64,000 bases of DNA from Paracidobacterium acidisoli (GCF_003428625.2 NZ_QVQT02000007.1:180536-244535); one strand, 5' to 3'. Numbered from the stretch's first letter, positions 34,001 to 43,345 are shown. Notes: generated from the sequence alone by a model not told the origin. Numbers and translations: made by a program.

Positions 34001-35291
34001 TCGTGACCGTAGCCGCCGTGTTGTTGAAGGTCACCGTGCTCGATCCCTGGCTCGCGCCGAAGTTCGTGCCGGTGATGGTGACCGAAGCGCCTACCGCGCC
34101 CGAGGTCGGGCTGAGAGTGGTGATCGAGGGAGCCGTGGAGGTGACCGTGAAGGCCACTCCGTTGCTGGCTGTTCCATTCACCGTAACAACCACGTTACCT
34201 GAAGTTGCGCCCGTGGGAACCGTCGTCGTAATGGAGCTGGCGCTCCAGCTCGTGACCGTAGCCGCCGTGTTGTTGAAGGTCACCGTGCTCGATCCCTGAC
34301 TCGCGCCGAAGTTCGTGCCGGTGATGGTGACCGAAGCGCCTACCGCGCCCGAGGTCGGGCTGAGAGTGGTGATCGTGGGAGCCGTGGGAGCGTTGATGGT
34401 GAATGCCGCTCCGGCGGATACAACTCCGGATTCCGATACCGTCACGGTTGCCGCTCCGGCGGTCGCGATCAGACTGGCGGGAACTGCAGCCGTCAACTGC
34501 GCTGCAGTCTTATAGGTCGTCGTCAGGGCCGTGCCGTTCCAGTTCACGATCGCGCCGGAGAGGAAGTTCGCGCCGTTGACCGTGAGCGTGAAGGCCGCGC
34601 CGCCAGCCGTAGCCGATGCCGGAGAAAGCGACGAAATGGTCGGCGTCGTCTGTGTTGTCCCGGTAATGGTGTAGGCCGCCGTCGCCACGGCGCTGTTCGC
34701 ATAACCCGACGCAACCGCGATGGCATTGATGGTCTCCGATGCGGAAACGCTGATGGGCGCGCTGTACTGCGTCGAGCTCGCGGTGGGCGTGCTGCCGTCC
34801 GTGGTGTAGTAAATCGCAGCGCCGGTCGTCGTATCGCTGATCGTCACCGTCTGCACGGAGTTATAGGTTCCGGCCGCGGGCGAGAAGGCCGGCGTGGCCG
34901 TCTTCGGCAGATTGATGGTATAGGTCGCTGAAGCCACCGCGCTTGGGCTGTCGCCCGGAGCAACGGCGAGCGCGCTGAGCGTCTCCGTCTGTGAGATGGT
35001 CATGGGCTGCGTGCACTGTGATGAGGAAGAACTCGGCGCGCTGCCGTCTGTCGTGCAGTAGAGCACCGCGCCCGCAGTCGTATCGCTGACCGTCACCGTC
35101 TGCGAAGAGCCATAGGTTCCGCCAGGAGGCGTAAAGGTCGGCGTCGCGGTGGTCGTCTTCATCGATCCGCCGCTGCAGCCTGCAATCGTCAACGCTCCCG
35201 CCAGAACTCCGGCGAACCACACAGCGCGCATGTCCATCCTCTTTGACAGACCCTGCAACACGCCGCCTCCATGACTCCCAACTGCTTTCAT
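31080..35291 (-). CDS. Large TIG/chitobiase-C-type lipoprotein with NHL-like C-terminal region
   Basis: About 1,403 residues from the ATG at 35291 (GGGAAG upstream; ATG at 35309 is an alternative). Lipoprotein signal MRAVWFAGVLAGALTIAGC. Then two chitobiase/HEX C-terminal-type beta-domains (TFTPPGGTYGSSQTVTVSD, AFSPAAGTYNSVQTVTISD), about four IPT/TIG Ig-like domains (three of them near-identical), a domain shared with the two lipoproteins of the ECF operon (PIVKASVQLYAAGTTGYGG; TTVASAYALAGF; ADILASCVESLDGSGCATLFP), and an NHL/SMP-30-like propeller (GNLWISA, GSVWETG, GNLWFMN), ending in EFIGVAAPTVTPTS. An outer-surface adhesin or glycan-binding role is inferred. The motif GTTGGGA-N15-CGTT lies about 200 bases upstream, the same as before the ECF sigma gene. 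Confidence 0.85.
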   Translation of the reverse strand: MKAVGSHGGGVLQGLSKRMDMRAVWFAGVLAGALTIAGCSGGSMKTTTATPTFTPPGGTYGSSQTVTVSDTTAGAVLYCTTDGSAPSSSSSQCTQPMTISQTETLSALAVAPGDSPSAVASATYTINLPKTATPAFSPAAGTYNSVQTVTISDTTTGAAIYYTTDGSTPTASSTQYSAPISVSASETINAIAVASGYANSAVATAAYTITGTTQTTPTISSLSPASATAGGAAFTLTVNGANFLSGAIVNWNGTALTTTYKTAAQLTAAVPASLIATAGAATVTVSESGVVSAGAAFTINAPTAPTITTLSPTSGAVGASVTITGTNFGASQGSSTVTFNNTAATVTSWSASSITTTVPTGATSGNVVVTVNGTASNGVAFTVTSTAPSITTLSPTSGAVGASVTITGTNFGASQGSSTVTFNNTAATVTSWSASSITTTVPTGATSGNVVVTVNGTVSNGVAFTVSVPAPTITTLSPTSGAAGTSITITGTGFGASQGSSTVAFGGTTATATSWSDTSIVTTVPTGATVGNVNVVVTVNGTASNGVAFTVGASGPLLTGTVLSSTTPIVKASVQLYAAGTTGYGGSGTGNMGPTLLGSAVQSGNDGTFSLTLPATCPAAPGDLLYLVATGGSFGSSGSANNGIALMTALGACSNVSASTTVTINEVTTVASAYALAGFSSFSSTGPGIAIGAPAPAATCATGGVTTVGGSSCNYLGMANAFRTVNNLVNVFGTTDTYGVAAGTARTITPFYSGSDPRNPTGWSSNYGDTYPNGAVNSTNNVVPADSLNTSTVPQARINALADILASCVESLDGSGCATLFPAATPTGGTTPADTLQAALNIAQNPGSNGISVAALLGLVPATNPPYATVLDAGTPPTDLTLALTFTGAGLGIDYSSDASEALGNYALVIDGGGNLWISAYASSPPWPDTGMIAGFDPLGEALTPPTSLVGGSIFVDETNLGNSSYGGFGPNYYDPKDSGLAGLMQQPFAFAIDPSGNLWEGENDSNHGNELAISPSAVPVPPSSWFPISSLSVVTEGPGVPVSKDYLAIDGNGSVWETGNGATTIQFVTSDPVNNGQYTVTGANGGLFSLTFDSNGSLWAVGSNSTGTGLFDTVPSSGTTLGGYNGVYTNSLAAGTGGNMYACNLPQLAPPTFNLPTGTYSSPQMEYIQGNVIIYTTDGSDPNTSPTAKQYTNPIVVSTSEVINAINQGRSGSSYSSPVASVTITISGTPAPPNSNPIPNNYPGSYLVFNASKLTGPTATLPIPSGYCGASLTVDGAGNLWSINSQFDAGTGNYVDALEAVNPSTQTLITPDAGYTGSSSAESAATGMSAIISGANIRSAQSQPGLVVDGSGNLWFMNPDVNSSGGTGAPGNNALVEFIGVAAPTVTPTSIAVQNAAQGTKP
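33652..34398 (-). repeat. Three tandem TIG-domain repeats (about 249 bp each)
   Basis: Units of about 83 codons encode ITTLSPTSGAVGASVTITGT-type TIG domains. The two units near 33901-34149 and 34150-34398 are almost identical in DNA (at the protein level they differ at only a few residues); the third (about 33652-33900) is more diverged. Recent duplication or recombination is likely. Boundaries are approximate. Confidence 0.75.
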
Positions 35292-35688
35292 GCTTCCCTG
35301 ACCTTTCATGGCACCTGAAACTGCTCTGCGCTGAGCGCACGCTTCGGGGAAAGCATGCCGCCGCCTGTATCTCGATTCCATTCCTGCAGCATTCGCCAAT
35401 TGCGGCCAGCTGCTAAAACGCTTCCTTCCGCCGCATAAACTCTTAACGCAGAGTCCTCGCGCGAACGGGAACAAATAGTCCAATGACAGAACGGAAAGGA
35501 GGGTGATTTCCCAACCACCACCGGCAAATTTTCCCTGGAGATTTCTTCAGATGGCTTTCGTCTGAGACAAGCGGCAGACGCCGCGCAGAAATAACTCACT
35601 CAGACATTACGGAATGACGAGGCGCTGCCTCATAGATATAAGAGACAAGCCCGCGCGGAGATAACAATTCCATGAATTTTCCCCATCC
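35292..35688. other. Intergenic region with shared ECF-type motif
   Basis: About 400 bases between the TIG lipoprotein start and the stop of the preceding operon gene. It holds the promoter motif at 35479-35515 and, nearer the operon end, a 6-bp hairpin CGTCTG/CAGACG (35559-35580) without a T-run, a weak terminator candidate. No gene is visible. Confidence 0.5.
35479..35515 (-). promoter_or_regulatory. ECF-type promoter candidate, copy A (before the TIG lipoprotein)
   Basis: On the minus strand: GGTGGTTGGGAAA, with GTTGGGA at 35515-35509, exactly 15 bases, then CGTT (35493-35490), six bases, then TTGGA (35483-35479), preceded by an A-rich AAAATTTGC. The same blocks with the same 15- and 6-base spacings occur upstream of the ECF sigma gene (52522-52558). 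GGGAA and CGTT resemble ECF -35 (GGAAC) and -10 (CGTT) elements, though the spacing is about two bases short. Confidence 0.55.
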
Positions 35689-37182
35689 TTAGTTTGACTG
35701 CAGCAAATAGAGACCCCATGCCTGATTCGGCGAGCCCGTCTTATCCACTCCGATTAAGAAGACAGCAAACTTCTCATTCATCTGGCCCGCAATCGCGACA
35801 GCCGGAAACGAGTACGTCCTGCCGGTGGTATTTCCCGCAAAGCCCGATCCAACCCATACGGTCGCCTGCGGAAACAGACCGTTATTCGAGGAGTCCTGGC
35901 TCCCGAGATCGACGGCAAAATCGCAGTTGCCGTAACCACCATTGGCCTGCACGGCCGGGTCCGCGGGATTATTGCCGGGAAAATCTCCGCCGTAGACCAT
36001 GGTGCCGTTCTGTGGCGGCAGCGACTGGCACGCAGACGGCATAGTCGAAAAACCAAACGAAGCGATCGATGACGACCAGATGGCGTCGCTGGTGCCGCTT
36101 CCGTACACAACGCCTAGATACTGCGCGCCGGTGAGAGAGCTTACGTCGACTGGACTGGATGGCTGCGGCAGACCGATCGCCCCGGTACCGGCGCCGAGAA
36201 ACGGCTGATAGGTCGCGTTTTTGTTGCTGCCTGTCGTGTTATTTGCCGCGTTGCCGGCGAAGCTCCCATTGTTCTCGAGCAGAAAGCCGCCCGGACCGAT
36301 GCCGACGATTGCGCCCGGAGAGATCGTCTCATTGGCGCCCGGATTGGTAATCGTCAGTGGATTCGGCGCGCTGATGGTGTTGCCATAAAACGTGGGCGAG
36401 CATACTCCATTGAGCGAAGTAATCGCAGGCGGATCACCAGACAGGTCGGCATAGGTGGCGACCTGTGTCCCGCTGCTCAGGAATTGCTGAATGCCGCTGA
36501 ACTTCACCGTGGAGCCGCCCGTTCCGATACTGACTTTCCCATAGGCAGTTTGCGTGTCGGGGTTCCATATAGCCACACTGGGAGCGGTGTTGCTGCCATA
36601 CGATCCAGGGATGGTGACGAACTGAAAGATCTCAGCGCTCTTAAAATCAGGACAGGACGCAGCGGCCACCAGGGGAACGAAAGGCATACCCTGCAGCTGC
36701 ACCAGACCTCCGCCCTGGCCGGCCAGCTCAATCGCATAGTTGCCGCCTTTCGGCGGATCGTAGCTGAAGGGCCCGGTATTCCCTGAGTAAGACAGACCAT
36801 AAGTTCCGTGCGAGTAGGTAATCCCGAAGTTGAGAAGTCCGCGCGCCAGTGTGGTAAAGCCGCCGGAGTAGTTCATCTGCGGTCCGTCCTGCGTATGGCT
36901 GAAGGCATAGGTGAACTGAGCAAATGTCTTCGCCGTGTCATCAATGGTGTAAGTAGCCAGAACGGACGAGTCGCTGAAATTGCCTGGTCCGCCATATCCT
37001 CCCGACACCACACCTGCGAAGTACGTCCGCAGAGTGCTCTGCGTAACCGGAGGGACGCTGGCGGTGGCGGGCGCGCCGCCTTTGGTGCCGCAGCCCACAG
37101 TCAGTCCCGCGATCAGACTGAACAGCGCCAGCATGCGTAGCATTTCTGCCTTCTTCGCTTTCACTCTTCGTGTCGTTTTCAT
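35689..37182 (-). CDS. Secreted (lipo)protein of unknown function
   Basis: 497 residues. The N-terminus has a basic stretch (RRVKAKKAEM) followed by LRMLALFSLIAGLTVGCGTKGG, a lipoprotein-like signal with Cys after VG. The mature part is Gly/Asn/Thr-rich with short beta-type segments (FAQFTYAFSHTQDGPQMNYSGGFTT; QYLGVVYGSGTSDAIWSSS; KFAVFLIGVDKTGSPNQAWG). I do not recognise a family. It is the last gene of the ECF operon, starting 11 bases after the stop codon of the Oar-like receptor, so a role as a partner or cargo of that receptor is possible. Confidence 0.8.
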   Translation of the reverse strand: MKTTRRVKAKKAEMLRMLALFSLIAGLTVGCGTKGGAPATASVPPVTQSTLRTYFAGVVSGGYGGPGNFSDSSVLATYTIDDTAKTFAQFTYAFSHTQDGPQMNYSGGFTTLARGLLNFGITYSHGTYGLSYSGNTGPFSYDPPKGGNYAIELAGQGGGLVQLQGMPFVPLVAAASCPDFKSAEIFQFVTIPGSYGSNTAPSVAIWNPDTQTAYGKVSIGTGGSTVKFSGIQQFLSSGTQVATYADLSGDPPAITSLNGVCSPTFYGNTISAPNPLTITNPGANETISPGAIVGIGPGGFLLENNGSFAGNAANNTTGSNKNATYQPFLGAGTGAIGLPQPSSPVDVSSLTGAQYLGVVYGSGTSDAIWSSSIASFGFSTMPSACQSLPPQNGTMVYGGDFPGNNPADPAVQANGGYGNCDFAVDLGSQDSSNNGLFPQATVWVGSGFAGNTTGRTYSFPAVAIAGQMNEKFAVFLIGVDKTGSPNQAWGLYLLQSN

Positions 37183-37192
37183 CGCATCAGCC

Positions 37193-40100
37193 TCAGAAGG
37201 TCCCTTTCAGCCCAAACTGCAGAATGCGCGGATCGTGCGCATCCACAGGGTGCAGGAATGAGTTGCCGGCGAGGCAGCCTGACGCGCCCGCGGAATAGCC
37301 GGTCGCAATGCCTCCATAGCAGTTCGCGACGTTGTTGCCGCTGTTACCCGGATGAGCCGGGTCGTAAATCCGGAATTGTGTGTGGTTGAAGACGTTGTAG
37401 GATTCCGCGCGAAATTCAATGTCGAGCTTCTCGTGGAAGGACTTGAAGTGCTTGAGCAGCGACATATTGAAATTGGTGCGCGCCGGGTTGCTCAGCGAGT
37501 TCCGCCCTGAGTTGCCAAACGTAAGACCACGTGGCGCCGTATAGGCATTCGGGTTATACAGCAGCGGGCCGATATTCGAACCATTGCTGGCCACGGCCGG
37601 TTTAATGCCGTGTGCATCTCCGCTCCTGTCCACGTAAGACCCGATGCCCAGGTTGTCTCCCACTCCGGCATTATCCGCGGCGCCCGTTCCATCGGAGCCG
37701 CCGCCATTGATAATGCTGAATGGTGTTCCCGTCTGCCACAGAGTGATGCCGCTCAGCTGCCAGCCGTCCAGCCACGTCTTCCAGACCGGCGCGATCTGCG
37801 CACTGGCGCCCGCATCGTTGACCGGACCCGCCAGATTCGCAAACCCCTGAAGAAGATGAAACAGCGGCAGATTGTAGAGGTAGCTGATATTCAGCATCTG
37901 CCTCTCATCGAAATCGGAGCTCGCCCAGTTGGATTTCAGATCAAGCGAATTTGCGAAGTTTGCCGACGAGCGATCCGAAGCATCGTCGAGAGAGTGACTG
38001 TAGGTATAAGACACTCCGATCGTCAGCGCGTTCGTCGTCTCACGCAGTGTCGCCTGCAGCGCGTGGTACTGCGAATCGGCATTGTTGCTGATGGAGATGA
38101 TGTTGGAAAACCCAGGATAAGGCCGAACCGCATCCGCGCTGATACCCAGCAGCTTTCCGCTCCCTCCGTTTCCTGAATTACCGCCCGACACAAACCCCGG
38201 ATTGCCGGTGCAGGCCACAATCATATTGATGTAGCCCGGCGAGGTCGGTCCGATTCCCGGCGAGCTGGGAATCCCCGGACCAGTCGACACAATCGGGTTC
38301 GTGCCTGCAACGGAAAAGTAGTTAAAGCCGGCGCCGCTGGCGCATACATCGGAGGTGATCGGCTCGCCTGGAGCAAATGGATTCAGAGCGGGACTAAGCG
38401 GCTCCAGCTGGTTCAGATCGGCAACAGAGGTCAGATGCGTTCCCTTGGTGCCGACGTAAGCAATCTGCGCCACCACATTCTTTTTCAGCTGCCGCTCAAC
38501 GCTCAGGCTCCATTGCTGCGTATAGCTGTAAAGCGCTTTGGTCGGAATCGAGGTTACATTCAGCGGGAAGGCCACGCCGCCGGCCGGGCTGATCAGGCTT
38601 CCGCACTGCGCTGCGCCTCCCTGGCAGGAGTACCCGATGGCGTTATAGGCACCTACATTATCTGCGTTTGACCCGTTCGGCGTTGGCAGCGTGGAGATAT
38701 TCGACTGCGTCTCGCTGAGCACCAGAGGAGCGCTGCCGATCAGCGATCCCACATTCGCCTCATAGCCTGTGCCCTGCTCCCAGAAGAGTCCGTATCCGGC
38801 GCGAATCGCCATGCTTCCATCGCCGAATGGGTCCCAGGAGAATCCCATTCTCGGAGCAGGATGAAAGGGATAATTCTTCATGCAGCTCGCCGGAATTCCA
38901 TTCACGCCGCACTGGGTCAGCCCGTTGGTGATCACCGGGCCGAGGCTGCTGAGACTGTAGGGGCCGGTTCTGCCCGAAGGAACAGGCATACCTGGAACAC
39001 CCCCCTGGCCACCCGTCTTCCAGACCAGATTGCCGTGGTTTGGATCGATATAAACAGAAGAACCGAACGAAGGATTAAAGTTTTCCGGCCGCCAGTTGTA
39101 AGCCGTATTGGCCGGGTTATACCACTGGCCGAAGAAGCTCGCCCGAAGACCGGCATTGATCGTGAAGCGATGGTTCACGTGCCAGTCGTCCTGCAGATAC
39201 AGCTCCGCGACCTTCACCCGGTTGTGATAGAACTGCTGGCCGCTGTCCTGGGTATAGCTCTTGATCCCGGTCTGAGCGTAACTGGGTCCTGGTCCATCGG
39301 TAGAGACAGGATTGACACCCGGACCCGCCAGAAAATCGGCGAAGGCATTCCCCGAGGTAAACAGCGACTGCTGATTGCTGAAGCCGAGCAGCCCCTGCAG
39401 ATCGCCTGAGTCCGCGCCACTGACAGCGCTCAGCTCGTCCTGCCGCACATAAGATCCCGCAAAGCCGAACTGCAGATAATGGTCGCCAAATACCCTGCTC
39501 GCGTCATCCCGCAGCGTGAAGGTCGGATTGTCCTGATGCCACGGAGCATACCCGGTATCGACGGAAAACCCATGCCCGCCATATGCCCCGTTCGTACCCT
39601 GAAACTCGAGGCCAGGCATCTTGTTTCCACCAAATCCGTTGTCGAAGATGTAGCCCATCGCGCATCCCGTGAGAGGGGTTGCGTTCACACCCGTCTGCGG
39701 CGTCGTGCCGCAGAAAGGGTTGTCGGGAATCGGGGTCCAGCCATTGAGCTGGCCTGGATCATCCAGAGCCGCAGGCCGGATGAGCGAAGTCAGCCCCGGG
39801 CCCGGCTGCGGGGTCAGCGTAATGTGTTCGACCGAATAGGCAAAGCCAATACGGTTGAGAAAGGCATGAGGAAGGCTCTGCGTCAGGTTCAGCACCATAT
39901 CCAGACCGGGCCCGTCGAGCTTGTTTTCGACCGTGGGAAAGCTGTTCTGCACGATGCCCCACTGCGGCGTCAGCGTCACCGTGTTCCACGCATCGTGAAT
40001 AAAACGAAAGGAGAGCAACTCCGTCGGCGTCAGGTTGTGATCGATGCGGAACAGCTCTTCTCTCCAGTACGTCGGCGGAGATACCGCGCCGACAAAGCAC

Positions 40101-41434
40101 CGTGGAAACGGAGTGGGATTGGTCGTGTTACAGCCGAACGTTGCATTCGGCTCGGGAATAATGCCCAAGTTCAGAATCGCCTGGCTCCCGTAATTGGGCG
40201 TGATCGTCCGGCTGGGCAGGATGCCGCTTCCCGCATTGGGCGCGTGCGGGCAATCCGGATACGCGGAGGGATTGAAGGTTATGGTGCCGCCAGGCACATA
40301 CACAGGACATACATCGCTGAAGTTACCCTGCCGCTCCGCCATCGTCGGCACAGCCTGGTTGTAATCCACCGGCGTCTTTTCTCTGCGTATCTCCTCGGAA
40401 AAGAAAAAGAAGGTCTTGCTTTTATCTGTGTTGTAAAGATGCGGAATGAAGAGCGGCCCGCCCAGCGTCGCTCCAAAATCGAGCCTGCGATAGAGCGGTG
40501 TGTGATAAATGGACTTCCCGTGATATCCCGGAGGAGTCGGCTGCGGCTCGTCGAAATAGTTCCGCGCATTGAACATCTCATTGCGCAGAAAGCCGTACAC
40601 ATCGCCGTGGAACGCATTCGTGCCCGAGCGCGTGGTCACCAGCACGCTTCCCGACGCGCTCTTGCCGTACAGCGCGCTGTAATTAGAGGTCAGCACCGAC
40701 ATCTCCTGAATGGCGTCGATGCTCGGATACACCACCAGCGGCTCGCCCTGGCCGCGGCTGGCATTGATGCTGGTGTTCAGCACATCGCTTCCGTCGATCT
40801 CGAAGGTGTTGTACTCCACGCGGCCTCCGTTCACGCTGAACTTCGCGCTCCCGGCAACGCCAACCTTCGCCTCGTCCTGTCCGGTCTGGTTGCTCACGCC
40901 GGGCGCAAGCGTGATGAGCTGCGAAAAGTTGCGCCCGTTCAGGCCCAGCCCCGTTACCTCGTTGCTCGACAGCGTCGTCGAGATCGTCGCCGTGCTCGTC
41001 TCGACATTCGTCGTCGTCGCGCCTCCGGAGACCGTGACCTCCGTTTTGGCGGCGGCTACCTTGAGCTGCGCGTTAAAAACAAACACCTGTCCATTGGCGA
41101 GCGAGATCATCTGGCTCGATGCGCTTCCGAACCCCTGCGCCTGAATCAGAATCCGGTACTGGCCCGAAGGAAGGAACGGCACAGAGTACGCCCCGCCCGC
41201 GTCGGTCGTGGTATTCCGCCGGATCGTGCTGTCCTGGCTGATCACCTGCACCGTCGCGCTGGGAATCGCACCTCCATCCGGGTCCGTCACAGCTCCGGAG
41301 ATCCGGCCGGTCTGCGCAAAGGCCGGCAAACCGTGCAACAGCACGATCAGCAAAGCAGCCGGCAGCCATAAAACACGCAAGCGAAACTTAAACACCGGAA
41401 ATCCCCCAGCCTTCCCTGAAAATGACAACGGCAT
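37193..41434 (-). CDS. Oar-like TonB-dependent receptor with carboxypeptidase-regulatory domain
   Basis: 1,413 residues, typical of the giant Oar/CarbReg receptors of acidobacteria. Signal peptide ends LLHGLPAFAQ. Carboxypeptidase-regulatory domain about 42-130 (GRISGAVTDPDGGAIPSATV), plug about 140-270 (LGLNGRNFSQLITLAPGVSNQ; FSVNGGRVEYNTFEIDGSDVL), then a long beta-barrel ending ILQFGLKGTF with the C-terminal Phe used for barrel assembly. It may import large substrates or, like myxobacterial Oar, help secretion. It follows the coiled-coil porin by 18 bases and precedes a lipoprotein by 10 bases in the ECF operon. Confidence 0.92.
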   Translation of the reverse strand: MPLSFSGKAGGFPVFKFRLRVLWLPAALLIVLLHGLPAFAQTGRISGAVTDPDGGAIPSATVQVISQDSTIRRNTTTDAGGAYSVPFLPSGQYRILIQAQGFGSASSQMISLANGQVFVFNAQLKVAAAKTEVTVSGGATTTNVETSTATISTTLSSNEVTGLGLNGRNFSQLITLAPGVSNQTGQDEAKVGVAGSAKFSVNGGRVEYNTFEIDGSDVLNTSINASRGQGEPLVVYPSIDAIQEMSVLTSNYSALYGKSASGSVLVTTRSGTNAFHGDVYGFLRNEMFNARNYFDEPQPTPPGYHGKSIYHTPLYRRLDFGATLGGPLFIPHLYNTDKSKTFFFFSEEIRREKTPVDYNQAVPTMAERQGNFSDVCPVYVPGGTITFNPSAYPDCPHAPNAGSGILPSRTITPNYGSQAILNLGIIPEPNATFGCNTTNPTPFPRCFVGAVSPPTYWREELFRIDHNLTPTELLSFRFIHDAWNTVTLTPQWGIVQNSFPTVENKLDGPGLDMVLNLTQSLPHAFLNRIGFAYSVEHITLTPQPGPGLTSLIRPAALDDPGQLNGWTPIPDNPFCGTTPQTGVNATPLTGCAMGYIFDNGFGGNKMPGLEFQGTNGAYGGHGFSVDTGYAPWHQDNPTFTLRDDASRVFGDHYLQFGFAGSYVRQDELSAVSGADSGDLQGLLGFSNQQSLFTSGNAFADFLAGPGVNPVSTDGPGPSYAQTGIKSYTQDSGQQFYHNRVKVAELYLQDDWHVNHRFTINAGLRASFFGQWYNPANTAYNWRPENFNPSFGSSVYIDPNHGNLVWKTGGQGGVPGMPVPSGRTGPYSLSSLGPVITNGLTQCGVNGIPASCMKNYPFHPAPRMGFSWDPFGDGSMAIRAGYGLFWEQGTGYEANVGSLIGSAPLVLSETQSNISTLPTPNGSNADNVGAYNAIGYSCQGGAAQCGSLISPAGGVAFPLNVTSIPTKALYSYTQQWSLSVERQLKKNVVAQIAYVGTKGTHLTSVADLNQLEPLSPALNPFAPGEPITSDVCASGAGFNYFSVAGTNPIVSTGPGIPSSPGIGPTSPGYINMIVACTGNPGFVSGGNSGNGGSGKLLGISADAVRPYPGFSNIISISNNADSQYHALQATLRETTNALTIGVSYTYSHSLDDASDRSSANFANSLDLKSNWASSDFDERQMLNISYLYNLPLFHLLQGFANLAGPVNDAGASAQIAPVWKTWLDGWQLSGITLWQTGTPFSIINGGGSDGTGAADNAGVGDNLGIGSYVDRSGDAHGIKPAVASNGSNIGPLLYNPNAYTAPRGLTFGNSGRNSLSNPARTNFNMSLLKHFKSFHEKLDIEFRAESYNVFNHTQFRIYDPAHPGNSGNNVANCYGGIATGYSAGASGCLAGNSFLHPVDAHDPRILQFGLKGTF

Positions 41435-41452
41435 TGGCAGAGCCTGTCATGT

Positions 41453-43345
41453 CTACGGCAGGTAATAACGGAACGAGGTGAAGAACATATTGTCGATAGC
41501 CTTCGGTGTGCCGCTGAGGCCATTCAGAGGATCGCCAATGCCCTGCCACACGCGCCGCTCGGCATAGGAATACTGAATGCCCTGCTGCAGTGAGCCATGC
41601 GCTCCCTGATAGAAGCGATACCAGTAGCCGAAGGTTCCCTCCTGGATGTTGCGCGTATCCGCCTGGCAGTTGGCCGCGCTCCCGGGCACATTGCCTCCTC
41701 CATTCGGTGAAGAGACCGGCAGGACCTCGAGATAGCAGCCCGACACGTTATTATTCGGAGCGCCATAGCCGCCGAGGATCGGCTGGCCCTGCGTCGGCCC
41801 GGGCGTGATCACAAAGTAGCCGGTGTTATACCAGGCGCGCTTCGCATACTCTCCACCGTAGTAGCCATACAGCTCAAAGCGCGAAGTGGCATGCCATTCC
41901 GCCGAGCCGAGCGCCGAGCCTCCGGTCAGCAGTTCGAGCGAGCCATCGGGATGCGCGGTCGCATCCGCAATCTGCGTGGTGCTGTAGCGGCCGATGCCAT
42001 CACCCGCCAGCACATGCGCTCCAATCTCGAGCTTTCTGGAGAGAAGAGCGATGCGCGCATTCGCACCCGCGCCGCCTCCTTCGGTCTTCGATGTGAAGGC
42101 CCCCAGCGCCGAGGTCGTTACCGGCTGCGTCGCGCCCGGAGGCGCCGCTCCGTTCGGAAAGACGCGCGCCCGGAAGAACCGCCCTACTCCGAAGACTTCA
42201 AAGTGGCCCCAGTTCGTTTCGTACGCCGCCTTCGCAATCAGGTCCGGCGCGTAGTTGAAGCTGTAATTCGCCGTCGGGTTATAAAGACCGCCGCCGGTGC
42301 CCGCCTGCTGGTAAGCGATCGTCGGCAGATTATGGCCGCCAATATTGAGCGTCTGCGCCTCTTCCACCGCCCCACCCAGCCAGAACCGGCTTCCAAGCTG
42401 CTTCACCACGCGAAAGCCGTACTGCCGCTCCCAGGTAAAGCCGACGTTATATTGCGCGTCAATCGTCAGCGGAACAGCTTCCGCGCGATTGTCGAGTCCA
42501 TGCTGATACTCCGTGGCGAGAGACCACATCTGTCCGCCGGTCAGCGTCCATCCGCTGTTCAGTGCCAGCTGCGCCCACGCCTGGCGCTGGCGCAGCGTAT
42601 AGCTGTTGCTCTGGTTATCGTTCGACGTGCTCCCCGCCGAAAGAAAATCCGTCTCGTAATATCCGCGCAGCGTCGAAGACGGCATCCTGCCTTCGGCCAG
42701 CAGAGAGAAGCGCGACTGGCGCCCGCTCGCATTGAACTCCGACAACACTCCCGCCGTTTGCCCGGCAAAGGGAATACTCGAAAACGGAGTATTCACATCG
42801 CCGCCGACGCCGCGCTGTCTGTCTACCGTTTCCGCCGCCAGAAAACCGCCCGGTGTCAGGTTCACTCCGCGAAAGCGGATGCTGTCGGGATTGGCCAGCT
42901 TTTTCGTCTCCTGCTGCGTTGCTTCAATCTTTGAGGAAAGCGTTGTCGAGTCGGTCTTCAGGGCAGCCACTTCGTTCTGCAGATCCGTCACCGCTCCGCC
43001 ATTGGGCCCGATGGACTGCTGCGCCGCCTCCAGCTTTTGCTGCGCCTCCGCAGCGGCAGCGCGGGCATCCGCAGCCGCCTTCCTGGTCTCTTCCAGCTCC
43101 TCGTGGTCTGCGGCAAGCTGCTTCTGCACGGTATCGAAGCGCCGCTGCAGATCCTTATACTGGCTCGTCAGCTCGTCCAGCCGGTTGAACTTGTCGTTCA
43201 GCTGCTCCAGCAGAATCTGCTCCTGAGTTTTGGGCTTGCTCTTTGCCGGTTTGGTCACCGCCTGATTCGCGCGACTCTGGGCGTGCGCGGCAACAACGAT
43301 GGCAAACAGCAGAATCACGCCACACATTCTTTTCGCGGTCATCAT
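41453..43345 (-). CDS. Outer-membrane porin-like protein with periplasmic coiled coil
   Basis: About 630 residues from the ATG at 43345 (GAAGGAGAAGG upstream); the open frame extends 60 codons upstream into the neighbour's reading region without support. Signal peptide ends VVAAHAQ. Residues about 45-150 form a strong coiled coil (LLEQLNDKFNRLDELTSQYK, AADARAAAAEAQQKLEAAQQ), then a beta-barrel-like part (IRFRGVNLTPGGFLAAETVD; YYETDFLSAGS; QAWAQLALNSGWTLTGGQMW) ending FFTSFRYYLP. The arrangement recalls porins whose coiled coil reaches toward peptidoglycan. Fourth structural gene of the ECF operon region, after a 145-base gap. Confidence 0.8.
   Translation of the reverse strand: MMTAKRMCGVILLFAIVVAAHAQSRANQAVTKPAKSKPKTQEQILLEQLNDKFNRLDELTSQYKDLQRRFDTVQKQLAADHEELEETRKAAADARAAAAEAQQKLEAAQQSIGPNGGAVTDLQNEVAALKTDSTTLSSKIEATQQETKKLANPDSIRFRGVNLTPGGFLAAETVDRQRGVGGDVNTPFSSIPFAGQTAGVLSEFNASGRQSRFSLLAEGRMPSSTLRGYYETDFLSAGSTSNDNQSNSYTLRQRQAWAQLALNSGWTLTGGQMWSLATEYQHGLDNRAEAVPLTIDAQYNVGFTWERQYGFRVVKQLGSRFWLGGAVEEAQTLNIGGHNLPTIAYQQAGTGGGLYNPTANYSFNYAPDLIAKAAYETNWGHFEVFGVGRFFRARVFPNGAAPPGATQPVTTSALGAFTSKTEGGGAGANARIALLSRKLEIGAHVLAGDGIGRYSTTQIADATAHPDGSLELLTGGSALGSAEWHATSRFELYGYYGGEYAKRAWYNTGYFVITPGPTQGQPILGGYGAPNNNVSGCYLEVLPVSSPNGGGNVPGSAANCQADTRNIQEGTFGYWYRFYQGAHGSLQQGIQYSYAERRVWQGIGDPLNGLSGTPKAIDNMFFTSFRYYLP

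Noticed and set aside
33652..34398. Direct repeats that might be taken for a CRISPR-like or satellite array
   Set aside because: Units are 249 bp, in frame, and encode TIG domains of one protein; no spacers.
39479..41371. 630-codon plus-strand frame opposite the Oar-like receptor
   Set aside because: Arg/His/Ala-rich translation typical of an antisense shadow; the receptor on the minus strand has signal peptide, plug and C-terminal Phe.
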